Shown here piece by piece: positions 19,043-29,437 of a DNA stretch of 64,000 nt. The position numbers and the translations under genes were made by a program. The stretch is taken from assembly GCF_003290025.1 (NCBI RefSeq), contig NZ_QNHG01000001.1, forward strand, positions 1,252,656 through 1,316,655, read 5' to 3'. The notes beneath the pieces were generated by a model, which worked only from the letters and a program-made list of their open reading frames with translations, searched no databases and had not been told where the DNA came from. This DNA is from Pseudogemmobacter bohemicus. GTDB lineage: Bacteria > Pseudomonadota > Alphaproteobacteria > Rhodobacterales > Rhodobacteraceae. Every line of letters begins with the position of its first letter. The first letter of the stretch is position 1.

Positions 19043-22000
19043 TTACTTACCGCGCGCCTTTTCCGCAAGATCGCGGGCAATCGCGAAAGCGCCCCGGATC
19101 CGCTCGGCCTCGGTCTTCATCTCGCCCAAGAGCACGATCTTGTTGCCCTGCACTTTCGCGGCCGGCCCCTGCGCTTTCAGGAACTCGACCAGCCCTGCCG
19201 GATTGGCGAATTTGTCGTTCTGGAAGGTCAGCGTCGCGCCTTTCGGCCCGGCATCCAGCCGGTTGATCCCCGCCTTTTTCGCCATCGCCTTGATACGCAC
19301 GATCAGCATCAGCGTATTGACCTCTTTCGGGATCGCCCCGAACCGGTCGATCAGCTCGGCCGCAAAGCCCTCCAGCTCGACTTTTGAGCTCAGCCCCGAC
19401 AGACGACGATAAAGCCCCAGTCTTATATCGAGATCCGGGATATAATCCTCGGGGATCATCACCGGCACATTGAGGTTCAGCTGCGGGCTCCAGTCGTCGG
19501 ACACATCCGCCAGCCCGTCAATCTCACCCGATTTCAGCTTCGCAATCGTCTCTTCCAGCATGTGCTGATACAGCTCATAGCCAACCTCGCGGATATGGCC
19601 CGACTGTTCTTCGCCCAGGAGATTCCCCGCGCCACGCAGATCAAGATCATGCGAGGCCAGATTGAACCCCGCGCCAAGACTGTCGAAACTCGCCAGCAAT
19701 TTCAGCCGCTTGGAGGCCTGTGGCGTCAGGATCATCCGGGGCCGCGTCGTCAGGTAGCAATAGGCCCGCGTCTTCGAGCGCCCGACCCGTCCCCTTATCT
19801 GATAAAGCTGCGACAGCCCGAACATATCGGCGCGGTGCACGATCATCGTATTCGCGGTCGGAATATCCAGCCCGGATTCCACGATCGTCGTCGCCACCAG
19901 CACATCGAAGCGGCCATCATAGAACTGGTTCATCCGCTCATCGAGATCGCCCGCCGCCAGCTGGCCATGGGCGATCACATAAGACACCTCCGGCACATGC
20001 GCCTTGAGGAATTCCTCGATATCCGGAATGTCCGAGACACGCGGCACCACGAAGAAAGACTGCCCGCCGCGATAGCGTTCGCGCAAGAGCGCCTCGCGCA
20101 GCGTCACCGTGTCGAATTCCGAGACATAGGTGCGGATTGCCAGCCGGTCCACCGGCGGCGTCGCGATGATGGAAAGATCCCGCACCCCCGTCAGCGACAG
20201 CTGCAAGGTGCGCGGGATCGGCGTCGCGGTCAGGGTCAGCACATGCACCTCGGAGCGCATCTCTTTCAGCCGCTCCTTGTGGCTGACGCCGAAATGCTGT
20301 TCTTCGTCGATGATCAGAAGGCCAAGGTTTTTCAGGTTCACACCTTTGGCCAGCAGCGCATGGGTGCCGACGACGATATCGACGCCTCCCTCGGCCAACC
20401 CCTTGCGCGTCTCTGCCGCCTCTTTCGCTGACACAAAGCGCGACAAGGGCCGCACATTCAGCGGAAATCCCCGGAAACGTTCGGCAAAGCTGCGGTAATG
20501 CTGGCGCGCAAGCAGCGTGGTCGGGCAGATCACCGCAACCTGCATCCCCGCCATTGCAGCCACAAAGGCCGCCCGCATCGCCACCTCGGTCTTGCCGAAC
20601 CCCACATCCCCGACGATCAGCCGGTCCATGGGCGAGCCCTTTTCCAGATCCGCCACCACATCATTGATGGCGGTCAGCTGGTCATCGGTCTCAGGCCAGG
20701 GGAAGCGGGCGGCAAAGGCCTCCCATGCCGAATGCGGCACTTCCAGAATGGGTGCCGAGCGCAGCATCCGCTCTGCCGCGACCCGCATCAGCTTGTCGGC
20801 GATCTCACGGATCCGTTCCTTGAGCTTCGCCTTCTTCGCCTGCCAGGCGCCGCCGCCAAGCCGGTCCAGCAGCCCCTCTTCATGGCCGTAACGGCTGAGG
20901 AGTTCGATATTCTCGACCGGGAGGTAAAGCTTCGCCCCTTCGGCATATTCGATCATCACACAGGCATGCGGCGCCCCAAGCGCGGTGATGGTTTCGATGC
21001 CCAGGTAACGCCCGACGCCATGTTCGACATGAACGACCAGATCGCCGACCGAGAGACTGTTGAGCTCGCGCAGGAAGTTCCCGGCCTTGCGTTTGCGCGC
21101 AGGTTTGCCGACCAGCCGGTCTCCCAGCACATCCTGTTCCGAGATCACGGCGACGCCTTTGGCGGTGAACCCCGCCTCCAGCGCCCAGATCATCTGATGC
21201 ACATGCCCCTTGCCACGCGATGGCGGCTTGTCGAGATCACGCAGATCGCGGATCGTCTCGGTCGCGATCTGCTGATCGGCCAGCAGGCCCCTGAGCCGCT
21301 CCAGCGCGCCCTCGGACCAGGAGGCGAGCACGACATGGCGCTCTTCACGCAAGTGCCGGATATGATCGGCCAGAGCCTCGAAAAGATTGAGGGATTCCTG
21401 CTGACGTTCGGGCGCGAAAGACCGCCCGGCGCGGCCACCCGCATCCAGCACATTCGGCCCCGGGCTTTGCGCCAGCGGCGAAAGCCGGATCTCGCGCCGG
21501 TCCTCCAGCGCCGCTTTCCAGGCCGCCTCGTCGAGATAGAGACCCGCAGGCGGCACCGGCTTATAGACCGAATCCATCTTTGCCCGCGCGGCCATCGCGT
21601 CATTGCGCGCATCAAAGGCATCCTCGACCGCCTCCCAGCGGGCGAGCTGCATCGGGATAACCTGGTCATCCAGCATCACCGTGGCTCTGGGCAGGTAGTC
21701 GAACACCGTCTCAAGCCGCTCATGGAAGAAAGGCAGCCAGTGCTCCATCCCCTGATGTTTGCGCCCGGCGCTGACGGCCTCGTAAAGCGGATCATCCGAG
21801 CCACCGGCCCCGAATTCCACCCGGTAATTCTGCCGGAACCTGGTGATCGCAGCCTCATCCAGGATCACCTCGGACATCGGCGCGAATTCCACCGATTTCA
21901 GCTTCTCGGTCGTGCGCTGGCTGGCGGCATCGAACCGCCGGATGCCGTCAAGCTGATCACCGAAGAAATCCAGCCGCACCGGCCCGTCCGGCCCCGGCGG

Positions 22001-22492
22001 CCAGATATCGACAATGCCGCCGCGCAGCGCATAATCACCCGGCTCGGCCACGGTGGAAACCGGGGTGAACCCCATCCGCGCAAGGAAATCCCTCAGCCGC
22101 CGCTCATCCACCCGGTCGCCCAGCTTGGCCCGGAACGAGGCCGCCCGCACCACATCGCGCGCCGGCAGCCGCTGCGTGGCGGCGTTCAGCGTGGTGACCA
22201 GCACGAAAGCCCCCGCCATGCCATCGGCCAGCGCCGCCAGCACCGACATCCGCCGTGCCGAGGTTTCGGGATTGGGCGAGACGCGGTCATAGGGCAGGCA
22301 ATCCCAGGCCGGCAGGCTCAGCACCGCCACGCCGGGCGAGAAAGCCGCCAGGGCTGCGCGCATCGCCTCGGCCCGCTTATCGTCGCGGGCGACAAAAATC
22401 ACCGGCTCGCCACGTTCCAGCTCGCGCGCAAGCAGGAAACCGTCATAGCCCTCGGGGGCGCCTCCAAGCAGGATCGGCAGCCGCATCGTCAT
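19043..22492 (-). CDS. mfd: Transcription-repair coupling factor Mfd
   Basis: DNA translocase of 1149 residues that removes stalled RNA polymerase and recruits UvrA. Blocks in order: N-terminal UvrB-like domain (LLGGAPEGYDGFLLAREL), a CarD-like RNA-polymerase interaction domain (VGDLVVHVEHGVGRYLGIE), the RecG-like helicase with Walker A GDVGFGKTEVAMRAAF and DEEQ box (IDEEQHFG), motif VI QIRGRVGRSKTRAY, and the C-terminal UvrA-binding TRCF domain. Full length and apparently intact. Its start is 24 nt after a small membrane-protein gene, so the two may be co-transcribed. Confidence 0.97.
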   Translation of the reverse strand: MTMRLPILLGGAPEGYDGFLLARELERGEPVIFVARDDKRAEAMRAALAAFSPGVAVLSLPAWDCLPYDRVSPNPETSARRMSVLAALADGMAGAFVLVTTLNAATQRLPARDVVRAASFRAKLGDRVDERRLRDFLARMGFTPVSTVAEPGDYALRGGIVDIWPPGPDGPVRLDFFGDQLDGIRRFDAASQRTTEKLKSVEFAPMSEVILDEAAITRFRQNYRVEFGAGGSDDPLYEAVSAGRKHQGMEHWLPFFHERLETVFDYLPRATVMLDDQVIPMQLARWEAVEDAFDARNDAMAARAKMDSVYKPVPPAGLYLDEAAWKAALEDRREIRLSPLAQSPGPNVLDAGGRAGRSFAPERQQESLNLFEALADHIRHLREERHVVLASWSEGALERLRGLLADQQIATETIRDLRDLDKPPSRGKGHVHQMIWALEAGFTAKGVAVISEQDVLGDRLVGKPARKRKAGNFLRELNSLSVGDLVVHVEHGVGRYLGIETITALGAPHACVMIEYAEGAKLYLPVENIELLSRYGHEEGLLDRLGGGAWQAKKAKLKERIREIADKLMRVAAERMLRSAPILEVPHSAWEAFAARFPWPETDDQLTAINDVVADLEKGSPMDRLIVGDVGFGKTEVAMRAAFVAAMAGMQVAVICPTTLLARQHYRSFAERFRGFPLNVRPLSRFVSAKEAAETRKGLAEGGVDIVVGTHALLAKGVNLKNLGLLIIDEEQHFGVSHKERLKEMRSEVHVLTLTATPIPRTLQLSLTGVRDLSIIATPPVDRLAIRTYVSEFDTVTLREALLRERYRGGQSFFVVPRVSDIPDIEEFLKAHVPEVSYVIAHGQLAAGDLDERMNQFYDGRFDVLVATTIVESGLDIPTANTMIVHRADMFGLSQLYQIRGRVGRSKTRAYCYLTTRPRMILTPQASKRLKLLASFDSLGAGFNLASHDLDLRGAGNLLGEEQSGHIREVGYELYQHMLEETIAKLKSGEIDGLADVSDDWSPQLNLNVPVMIPEDYIPDLDIRLGLYRRLSGLSSKVELEGFAAELIDRFGAIPKEVNTLMLIVRIKAMAKKAGINRLDAGPKGATLTFQNDKFANPAGLVEFLKAQGPAAKVQGNKIVLLGEMKTEAERIRGAFAIARDLAEKARGK

Positions 22493-22515
22493 GTCAGGTC
22501 AGTCGTCATGGCGGA

Positions 22516-23040
22516 TCAGAAGAAAACGGTGTGGGCAAGATTGCGCCACATGCCGAAAAGCGCGGTGGTGAAGATCGCGAACATGCCCACCACCTGCACC
22601 ATGCGGCGCAGCATGATCAGCCGGCGATGCAGCATCTCGCCCATATTCTCGCCCGCCTCGATCCTCAGCGCGGTGCGCAAGGACAGCCATGCCACCGGCA
22701 CCAGCCAGATCGTCAGCAGGAACAGCGCCTGGGCGAATTCGAGCCAGTACCAGAAGGCCAGCATCGCCAGTGTGGTGAAAAAGAAGGTCAGGCCGAAGAA
22801 CAGCGGCACTGATGCGGTACGGGTGACATTCAGCATCCGCCGGCTTTTGATCGCGACCAGCGCCTCGACATCCAGCTGCGCCTGGCCGCCATTCCTGCGC
22901 GCCCGCGTGATCAGATCGAACGGAACCCCCAGAACCCAATGGCTGGCCGTCGACCACAGCACCGTGAGGACAATCCAGTACCAGAGATTCGAGAAGGATC
23001 GCAGGTCGATCACTTCAGAGAGAATGCCGTAAAGCTCCAA
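22516..23040 (-). CDS. Small polytopic membrane protein upstream of mfd (annotated in relatives as 'component of SufBCD complex')
   Basis: About 174 residues with four hydrophobic segments. It begins ..EVIDLRSFSNLWYWIVLTV and has a basic cytoplasmic loop (DLITRARRNGGQAQLDVE). I recall homologues next to mfd across Rhodobacteraceae carrying the name 'component of SufBCD complex', but nothing in the sequence supports a role in Fe-S assembly. I chose TTG at 23040 because the resulting N-terminus (ELYGILSEVIDLRS) has the length I recall for relatives. ATG 23133 and GTG 23013 are alternatives. Confidence 0.7.
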   Translation of the reverse strand: MELYGILSEVIDLRSFSNLWYWIVLTVLWSTASHWVLGVPFDLITRARRNGGQAQLDVEALVAIKSRRMLNVTRTASVPLFFGLTFFFTTLAMLAFWYWLEFAQALFLLTIWLVPVAWLSLRTALRIEAGENMGEMLHRRLIMLRRMVQVVGMFAIFTTALFGMWRNLAHTVFF

Positions 23041-23186
23041 GCCGGAAGAATCCTTCGCCTGACCGTTCCCGATGCTGCAGGCCCCGCTTGAAGACCCGCC
23101 CCTTTCCATGGCAGGCAAGGGCACGGGCCGCAAGCCCCCAGGACAACAGGCTCAATGCAAGGCAGCATGTCCTGTGCGAAATGTGA

Positions 23187-24212
<1,026 letters not shown>

Positions 24213-24365
24213 TCGCTGACCTGCGCCCATGTCGGGAAATCCCGCCGATGGGCAGGAATATTGCGCATAGCCGATGACAAGCGGCAGATCCGCAGCTAGA
24301 TTTAGCGGGAACGGGGCCGCAGAGCCCCTGCCGGATGTGCCGGCCATATCATTGAGGGCAGAGCC

Positions 24366-24923
24366 ATGGAAAAGATTACAAGACGCGCAATGCTGGCCGG
24401 TGTCGGCTCGGCCACGCTGCTGACAGCCGCCTGCGGCAATGGAGTCGGCTCGAACGGCGCGGCGCAGATTGATGCGCGGGTCGATGCGACGCAGAATTAC
24501 CTCTTCGGCCGCTATCCCGGCACCCGCGAACTGGCCTCGCGCGCCAATGGCGTGCTGTACATGCCGCTGATGACCGAGGCGGGTCTTGTCTGGGGCGGCG
24601 CTTTCGGGCGCGGCGCTTTGCGGATCCAGGGCGCCACGGTGGATTACTATTCCGCCACCAAAGCCTCTGTCGGGTTGCAGATCGGCGCGCAGCAATATGC
24701 CCATGCGCTGTTCTTTATGACCCCGAACGCGATGGAGGATTTCCGCCGCTCGACCGGCTGGGCGGCCTCGGCCGATCTGCGCTATGCCACGCCCGAGGAA
24801 GGCGCCTCGATCGGCAAGGCCACCACCGAGAGCGATCCGGTCATCGCGCTGATTTTCGGCCAGCAGGGGCTGATCGCGGGCGCAACGCTGGCCGGCGTCA
24901 AATATACCCGCATCATTCCCTGA
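24366..24923 (+). CDS. SYLF/YSC84-domain lipoprotein
   Basis: About 185 residues. The N-terminus combines a twin-arginine-like pair (TRRAMLAG) with a lipobox ending LLTAAC (Cys near 23), so it is likely an exported lipoprotein. The rest matches the SYLF (Ysc84) lipid-binding domain: an LYMPLMTEAGLVWGGAFGRG block and a C-terminal GLIAGATLAGVKYTRI. In eukaryotes the domain binds phosphoinositides; the bacterial role is unknown. It lies 6 nt before the DedA gene, probably one operon. A long 5' gap (24213-24365) separates it from hemB. Confidence 0.82.
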   Translation: MEKITRRAMLAGVGSATLLTAACGNGVGSNGAAQIDARVDATQNYLFGRYPGTRELASRANGVLYMPLMTEAGLVWGGAFGRGALRIQGATVDYYSATKASVGLQIGAQQYAHALFFMTPNAMEDFRRSTGWAASADLRYATPEEGASIGKATTESDPVIALIFGQQGLIAGATLAGVKYTRIIP

Positions 24924-24929
24924 CGCGGC

Positions 24930-25499
24930 ATGACCTTCGAAGACCTGCTGTCCCGCTGGGGGCTGATCGCGGTCCTCTGGGGCTGTTTCTTCGAAGGCGA
25001 GACCGCCGCCATTCTTGGCGGCGTCATCACCCATCACGGGCTGACCCATTGGGCGGCAACGGCGGGGGTTGCCTTCGCAGGCGCCTTCATCGCCGATCAG
25101 ATGTGGTTCCTGTTGTCACGGCATATGCCTGCCGGGGGGCGGATCGGCGGCTGGCTGAGCCGCCTCAGCGGCAAGGCGCGGGCGACATGGCTGCATCAAT
25201 GGCTGGCGCGCCATCCGGACGGGCTGACGCTCGCATTCCGCTTCGTGCCGGGAACGCGGATCATCGGTCCGATCCTGCTGGCGCAGACCCCGATCGGCTG
25301 GCTGCGCTTTTCAGCTCTGAACGCGCTTTCCTGCCTGATCTGGGCGGTAGGCTTCACCACGCTCGGCTATCATTTCGGGCGGGCGGTCACGCTGGCTCTG
25401 GGGCGGCTGCATGGCCTGCATCTGGGGCTTTTGCTTGCTTTGGTTGCGGCTGTCGGCCTTGCGCTGCATGTCCTGTTACAGCGCAAGGCCAGGCACTGA
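24930..25499 (+). CDS. DedA-family membrane protein
   Basis: Polytopic inner-membrane protein of 189 residues. Family features are an N-terminal EGETAAILGGVITHHG segment with the conserved acidic residue in helix 1, the GAFIADQMWFLLSRH block, and the amphipathic FRFVPGTRIIGPILLA motif with the conserved Arg residues. DedA proteins are linked to lipid-carrier recycling and membrane homeostasis. Its stop abuts the stop of the convergent dehydrogenase gene (25499/25500) with no spacer. Confidence 0.9.
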   Translation: MTFEDLLSRWGLIAVLWGCFFEGETAAILGGVITHHGLTHWAATAGVAFAGAFIADQMWFLLSRHMPAGGRIGGWLSRLSGKARATWLHQWLARHPDGLTLAFRFVPGTRIIGPILLAQTPIGWLRFSALNALSCLIWAVGFTTLGYHFGRAVTLALGRLHGLHLGLLLALVAAVGLALHVLLQRKARH

Positions 25500-26366
25500 T
25501 CAGCGCGGCAGGCGGCGGATCAGGCTGGATGTGTCGTTGCGCCCGCCGCCCATCAGCTGCACATCCTTGTAGAACTGGTCGATCAGCGCGGTAACCGGCA
25601 GGCTGGCGCCGATTTCTTCGGCGGTTTCCAGGCAGATATTCAGATCCTTGCGCATCCAGTCGACGGCAAAGCCGAAATCGAACCGGTCCTCCAGCATAGT
25701 CTGATGCCGGTTCGCCATCTGCCAGCTGCCCGCCGCGCCCTGAGAGATCACCTCGACCACCGCACGGCCGTCAAGCCCGGCCTTCGATCCGAAAGCCAGC
25801 GCCTCGGACAGCCCCTGCATCAGCCCGGCAATGCAGATCTGGTTGACCATCTTTGCGAGCTGCCCGGAACCGGCCTCACCGATGCGGCGGCAGATCCTGG
25901 AATAGGCGTCGATCACCGGCGCCGCGCGGTCGTAATCGGCCTGACTGCCACCACACATCACCGAAAGGACGCCATTCTCCGCCCCCGCCTGCCCCCCCGA
26001 AACCGGCGCATCGACATAGCCGAATCCCCGTTCAGCGGCGATGGCCGCCAGATCACGCGTCACCTTTGCCGAGACGGTGGTGTGATCGACGAAGACCGCG
26101 CCCTGCCCCATGCCGGCGAAGGCTCCCGCCTCGCCCAGACAGACCTCGCGCAGATCCTCGTCATTGCCGACGCAGGCCATGACGAATTCCGCGCCCGCCG
26201 CCGCCTCTTTCGCACTCGAAGCCACCTGGCCTTTGAACTTCGCGCCCCAGGCGCCGGCCCTGGCCGCTGTCCGGTTCCAGACCGTCACCGCATGGCCCTG
26301 GGCCGCCAGATGCCCCGCCATGGGAAACCCCATCACACCAAGGCCGAGAAATGCCACTTTCGCCAT
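25500..26366 (-). CDS. NAD(P)-dependent beta-hydroxyacid dehydrogenase (3-hydroxyisobutyrate dehydrogenase family)
   Basis: About 288 residues. The Rossmann motif is FLGLGVMGFPMAGHL, the substrate signature is FVDAPVSGGQAGAENG (here YVDAPVSGG), and the catalytic lysine lies in GSGQLAKMVNQI near residue 170. Candidates are 3-hydroxyisobutyrate dehydrogenase, tartronate semialdehyde reductase or a glyoxylate/succinic semialdehyde reductase; sequence alone does not settle it. Divergent from the penicillin-acylase gene. Confidence 0.88.
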   Translation of the reverse strand: MAKVAFLGLGVMGFPMAGHLAAQGHAVTVWNRTAARAGAWGAKFKGQVASSAKEAAAGAEFVMACVGNDEDLREVCLGEAGAFAGMGQGAVFVDHTTVSAKVTRDLAAIAAERGFGYVDAPVSGGQAGAENGVLSVMCGGSQADYDRAAPVIDAYSRICRRIGEAGSGQLAKMVNQICIAGLMQGLSEALAFGSKAGLDGRAVVEVISQGAAGSWQMANRHQTMLEDRFDFGFAVDWMRKDLNICLETAEEIGASLPVTALIDQFYKDVQLMGGGRNDTSSLIRRLPR

Positions 26367-26450
26367 GTTACGCTCCTGTTGCCGTGAATTGCCCTTGGGC
26401 CGCCGATCGACTAGGAACCGGTTGAGTTGCGGACGTCAAGGACAGGCCCG

Positions 26451-28922
26451 ATGCTAACCCTTTTTCGCTGGCTGATGCGGATCACCGCCGGGCTTCTGGT
26501 CCTGAGCGGCCTTGCGCTTCTGATCGGCTACTGGTTCCTGTCGCGCTCGCTGGTGGATTACAACGAGGATTTCACCCTCGAAGGCATCACCGCCCCGGTC
26601 GAGGTCGTACGAAACAATGACTCGGTGCCGCATATTTTCGGCCAAAACGACCGTGACGTCTATTTCGCGCTTGGTTTCGCCCATGCCCAGGACCGGCTCT
26701 GGCAGATGACCATGTTGCGGCGTACGGCCCAGGGCAGGCTGTCCGAGATTTTCGGCGACCGGACGCTGGCCGTGGATGAGCTGATCCGGCGCTATGATAT
26801 TTACGGGCTCTCGCTGGAATCGGTGAAGGCGCAGGATCCCGAAACACTCGCGGTGCTGGAGGCCTATTCGGCGGGCGTGAATGCCTGGATCGAACAGGTG
26901 AATACCGGCGCGCGCGGCCGCGGGGCACCGGAATTCTGGTTCTTCGAGCCCGAGATTTCCGCCTGGGCGCCGGCCGATTCCATCGCGATCCTGAAGCTGA
27001 TGGCGCTGCAACTGACCGGCATGGGGCAAAACGAGGTGCTGCGTGCCCGCGCCTCGCTGGTGCTGCCGCCCGAGCGGCTGGCCGATATCCTTCCCGAAGA
27101 CCCGACCAAGGGCATCACCTCGCCCGATTATGCCAGCCTGATCCCGGGTGTGATGCCCGGCGACAAGCCGGTCGATTTCGCGCTTGGGCCGCTGTCGCCG
27201 GTGACCGAGCCGGCACTGGCGGGGGCATCGAATGCCTGGGCTGCGGTGGCGGGGCGCTCGGCCGCCGGTGGCGCGCTTCTGGCCAATGACCCGCATCTGG
27301 GCTTTACCGCCCCGACGATCTGGTATCTGGCCCGGCTGGAGCTGCAAAAGGGCGGCGTGATCGGCGCCACGATCCCCGGTGTGCCGGTGGTGCTGATCGG
27401 GCGGACCGAGGAACTTGGCTGGGGCCTGACCACCGCCTATCTCGACGATCAGGATATCGTCATCGAAAAGCTGAATCCGGAAAACCCCGAGGAATATCTG
27501 CTGCCCGATGGCAGCTACGAGAAATTCGTCACCCGCCAGACCGTGGTGCGGGTGAAAGATGCCGAACCGATCACCCTGACATTGCGCTGGTCGCGCAATG
27601 GGCCGGTGCTGTCGGGGCGCCAGTATGATCTGCAATCGGTCACCCCCGCCGGCCATGTCGCGGTCATGTCCTGGACGGCGCTTTCGCCGGCGGATACCTC
27701 GATAACGGCCGCCGTGCGGCTGATGTCGGCCGCGACCGTCGCAGATGCGATCGAGGCCGGGCGGCTGTATATCGCGCCGGCGCAGAACCTGACGCTGGCC
27801 GGCAAAGACGGCATCGCCATGCAGCTGATCGGCGCCATGCCGATCCGCGACGGGAGCCATCCAAGCCAGGGGCGGATGCCCTCGCCCGGTTGGGTCGAAG
27901 CCACCGGTTTCAAGGGGATCTTCCCCTATGAGGAAAACCCGCGCTTCGTGAACCCGCCGGAAGGGATCCTTGGCAATACCAACAACAAGACCGTCGACCG
28001 CCCCTTCCCGCGCCATGTCAGCTTTACCTGGGGCGATACGCAGCGCATCCAGGCCTGGCTTGCGCTGATCCGCACCCGCGAGGTCCATACCCGCGAGAGC
28101 TTTATGGAGGCCCAGCTCGATATCGTGAATCCGACCGCGCGGCTTTTGCTGCCGCTGATCGGCGCCGATCTGTGGTATACCGGCGAGGCGGCGCCCACCG
28201 GCACCCAGGAGGAATTCCGCCAGCGCGCGCTGAAGCTGCTCTTCGCCTGGAGCGGCGAGATGAGCGAACACTCCCCCGAGCCGCTGATCGCCGAAGCCTG
28301 GCTCAGCGTGTTGATGGAGCGGCTGATCCAGGATGAGATGGGGCCGCTGGCGCAGAATTTCCGCCGGGTCGACCCGGTCTTCCTTGAGCGCGTGTTCCGC
28401 AATACCGACGGCGCTGCAGTCTGGTGCGATGTGGTGCAATCGGCTCCGGTCGAGACCTGCACGGATATGGCGCGGATGGCTCTGGACGAGGCGCTGATCC
28501 AGCTGACCGAGACCTATGGCCGCAATATCGAAAGCTGGCGTTGGGGCGATGCGCATCAGGCGACGCATGACCATCCGGTGCTGGGAAATGTCCCCTTCGT
28601 GAAATGGTTCGTGAATATCCGGCAATCGACCTCGGGCGGCAATGACACGCTGATGCGTGGCGTGACGAAAGGATCGGGACCAGAGCCCTATCTGAATGTC
28701 CATGGTGCCGGCTATCGCGGGGTCTATGATTTCGCAGATCCAGACAGCTCGGTCTTCATCACGGCGACCGGCCAGTCGGGGCATCCGCTGTCGCGCAATT
28801 ATGACGATCTGGGCGAGCTGTGGCGGCGCGGCGAATATATTCCGATGTCGCTGGATCGGGACCTTGCCAATGCGGCGGCGGCGGGGGTGATGCTGCTGAC
28901 ACCGGCCACTGCGGCAGAGTGA
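26451..28922 (+). CDS. Penicillin acylase family protein (Ntn hydrolase)
   Basis: Exported amidase of about 823 residues, made as a precursor that cleaves itself. A hydrophobic signal-anchor spans residues ~10-30. The A-chain starts with the VEVVRNNDSVPHIFG and GFAHAQDRLWQM blocks. The spacer ends before the catalytic Ser near residue 260 (AGASNAWAAVAG), the new N-terminus of the B-chain, followed by LLANDPHLGFTAP. Such enzymes hydrolyse penicillin G or acyl-homoserine lactones; the specificity cannot be read here. ATG 26451 has AGGAC 8 nt upstream. Confidence 0.9.
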   Translation: MLTLFRWLMRITAGLLVLSGLALLIGYWFLSRSLVDYNEDFTLEGITAPVEVVRNNDSVPHIFGQNDRDVYFALGFAHAQDRLWQMTMLRRTAQGRLSEIFGDRTLAVDELIRRYDIYGLSLESVKAQDPETLAVLEAYSAGVNAWIEQVNTGARGRGAPEFWFFEPEISAWAPADSIAILKLMALQLTGMGQNEVLRARASLVLPPERLADILPEDPTKGITSPDYASLIPGVMPGDKPVDFALGPLSPVTEPALAGASNAWAAVAGRSAAGGALLANDPHLGFTAPTIWYLARLELQKGGVIGATIPGVPVVLIGRTEELGWGLTTAYLDDQDIVIEKLNPENPEEYLLPDGSYEKFVTRQTVVRVKDAEPITLTLRWSRNGPVLSGRQYDLQSVTPAGHVAVMSWTALSPADTSITAAVRLMSAATVADAIEAGRLYIAPAQNLTLAGKDGIAMQLIGAMPIRDGSHPSQGRMPSPGWVEATGFKGIFPYEENPRFVNPPEGILGNTNNKTVDRPFPRHVSFTWGDTQRIQAWLALIRTREVHTRESFMEAQLDIVNPTARLLLPLIGADLWYTGEAAPTGTQEEFRQRALKLLFAWSGEMSEHSPEPLIAEAWLSVLMERLIQDEMGPLAQNFRRVDPVFLERVFRNTDGAAVWCDVVQSAPVETCTDMARMALDEALIQLTETYGRNIESWRWGDAHQATHDHPVLGNVPFVKWFVNIRQSTSGGNDTLMRGVTKGSGPEPYLNVHGAGYRGVYDFADPDSSVFITATGQSGHPLSRNYDDLGELWRRGEYIPMSLDRDLANAAAAGVMLLTPATAAE

Positions 28923-28946
28923 GCCGGTTCTGGCTGGCCGGGGAAC

Positions 28947-28982
28947 GCCTCCGGCGCGGGAGTATTTTTTTCAGGAGGAAGG
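28947..28982 (-). repeat. Convergent-gene intergenic repeat, copy 2 (inverted)
   Basis: On the minus strand this reads CCTTCCTCCTGA, a run of seven A, TACTCCCG, then CGCCGGAGGC. It falls in the 74-nt gap between the penicillin-acylase stop (28922) and the convergent membrane-protein stop (28997). The A-run gives a T7 stretch on the plus strand after the GC-rich half, as expected for an intrinsic terminator of the plus-strand gene. Confidence 0.75.
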
Positions 28983-28996
28983 GTATAGCCCGCGTT

Positions 28997-29437
28997 TTAT
29001 CGTGGGCGCGGCGCCAGGATCCAGAGGGTGAATGTAGCGGTGAAAGCGGCGACGAAAGTGAACATGCCCGCGCTGTAGAACAGGGTGAAACCGTCGCCCC
29101 AGCCGAATATGCCGCCGCTTGCGGCGGTAAAGAGGGTGCCGAGCTGTTCTCCTCCCCAGGCCAAGGCAGCGAGAAAGCCGAGGCTCATCACGAAGCGGCC
29201 CGCGAAGACGGTGATCGCGACCACCGGCAAGACCGGCAGCGCGGCGATCAGGCATTCAAAGGCAAGGCCGCCCGCCGTCAAAGACAGTCCGGGCGTATGC
29301 GGCAGGCCCTGGCCCGAGCCGATCAGGCCGCGCGCCGCGCCCATGGTCAGCGTCATAAAGTGAACGCCGGTCGCCAGAACCGTTCCGATCAGCCCCGCCG
29401 CAAGGGCGCGGGCCGGGGTCTTCAGAGACGCGCCCAT
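28997..29437 (-). CDS. Hypothetical four-helix membrane protein downstream of hflX
   Basis: Protein of 146 residues with about four hydrophobic segments (residues ~10-30, 55-75, 78-98 and 115-140). I recognise no family. It overlaps the 3' end of hflX by 16 nt on the same strand, so it is translationally coupled and the last member of the ntr-trk-hfq-hflX row. A weak GGCAGG lies upstream inside hflX. Function unknown. Confidence 0.7.
   Translation of the reverse strand: MGASLKTPARALAAGLIGTVLATGVHFMTLTMGAARGLIGSGQGLPHTPGLSLTAGGLAFECLIAALPVLPVVAITVFAGRFVMSLGFLAALAWGGEQLGTLFTAASGGIFGWGDGFTLFYSAGMFTFVAAFTATFTLWILAPRPR

Noticed and set aside
20498-23032. 844-codon open frame on the plus strand opposite mfd
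   Set aside because: Its composition is Arg/His/Gln-rich with no domain, and it lies antisense to an unmistakable full-length Mfd; it is a by-product of GC-rich codon usage.
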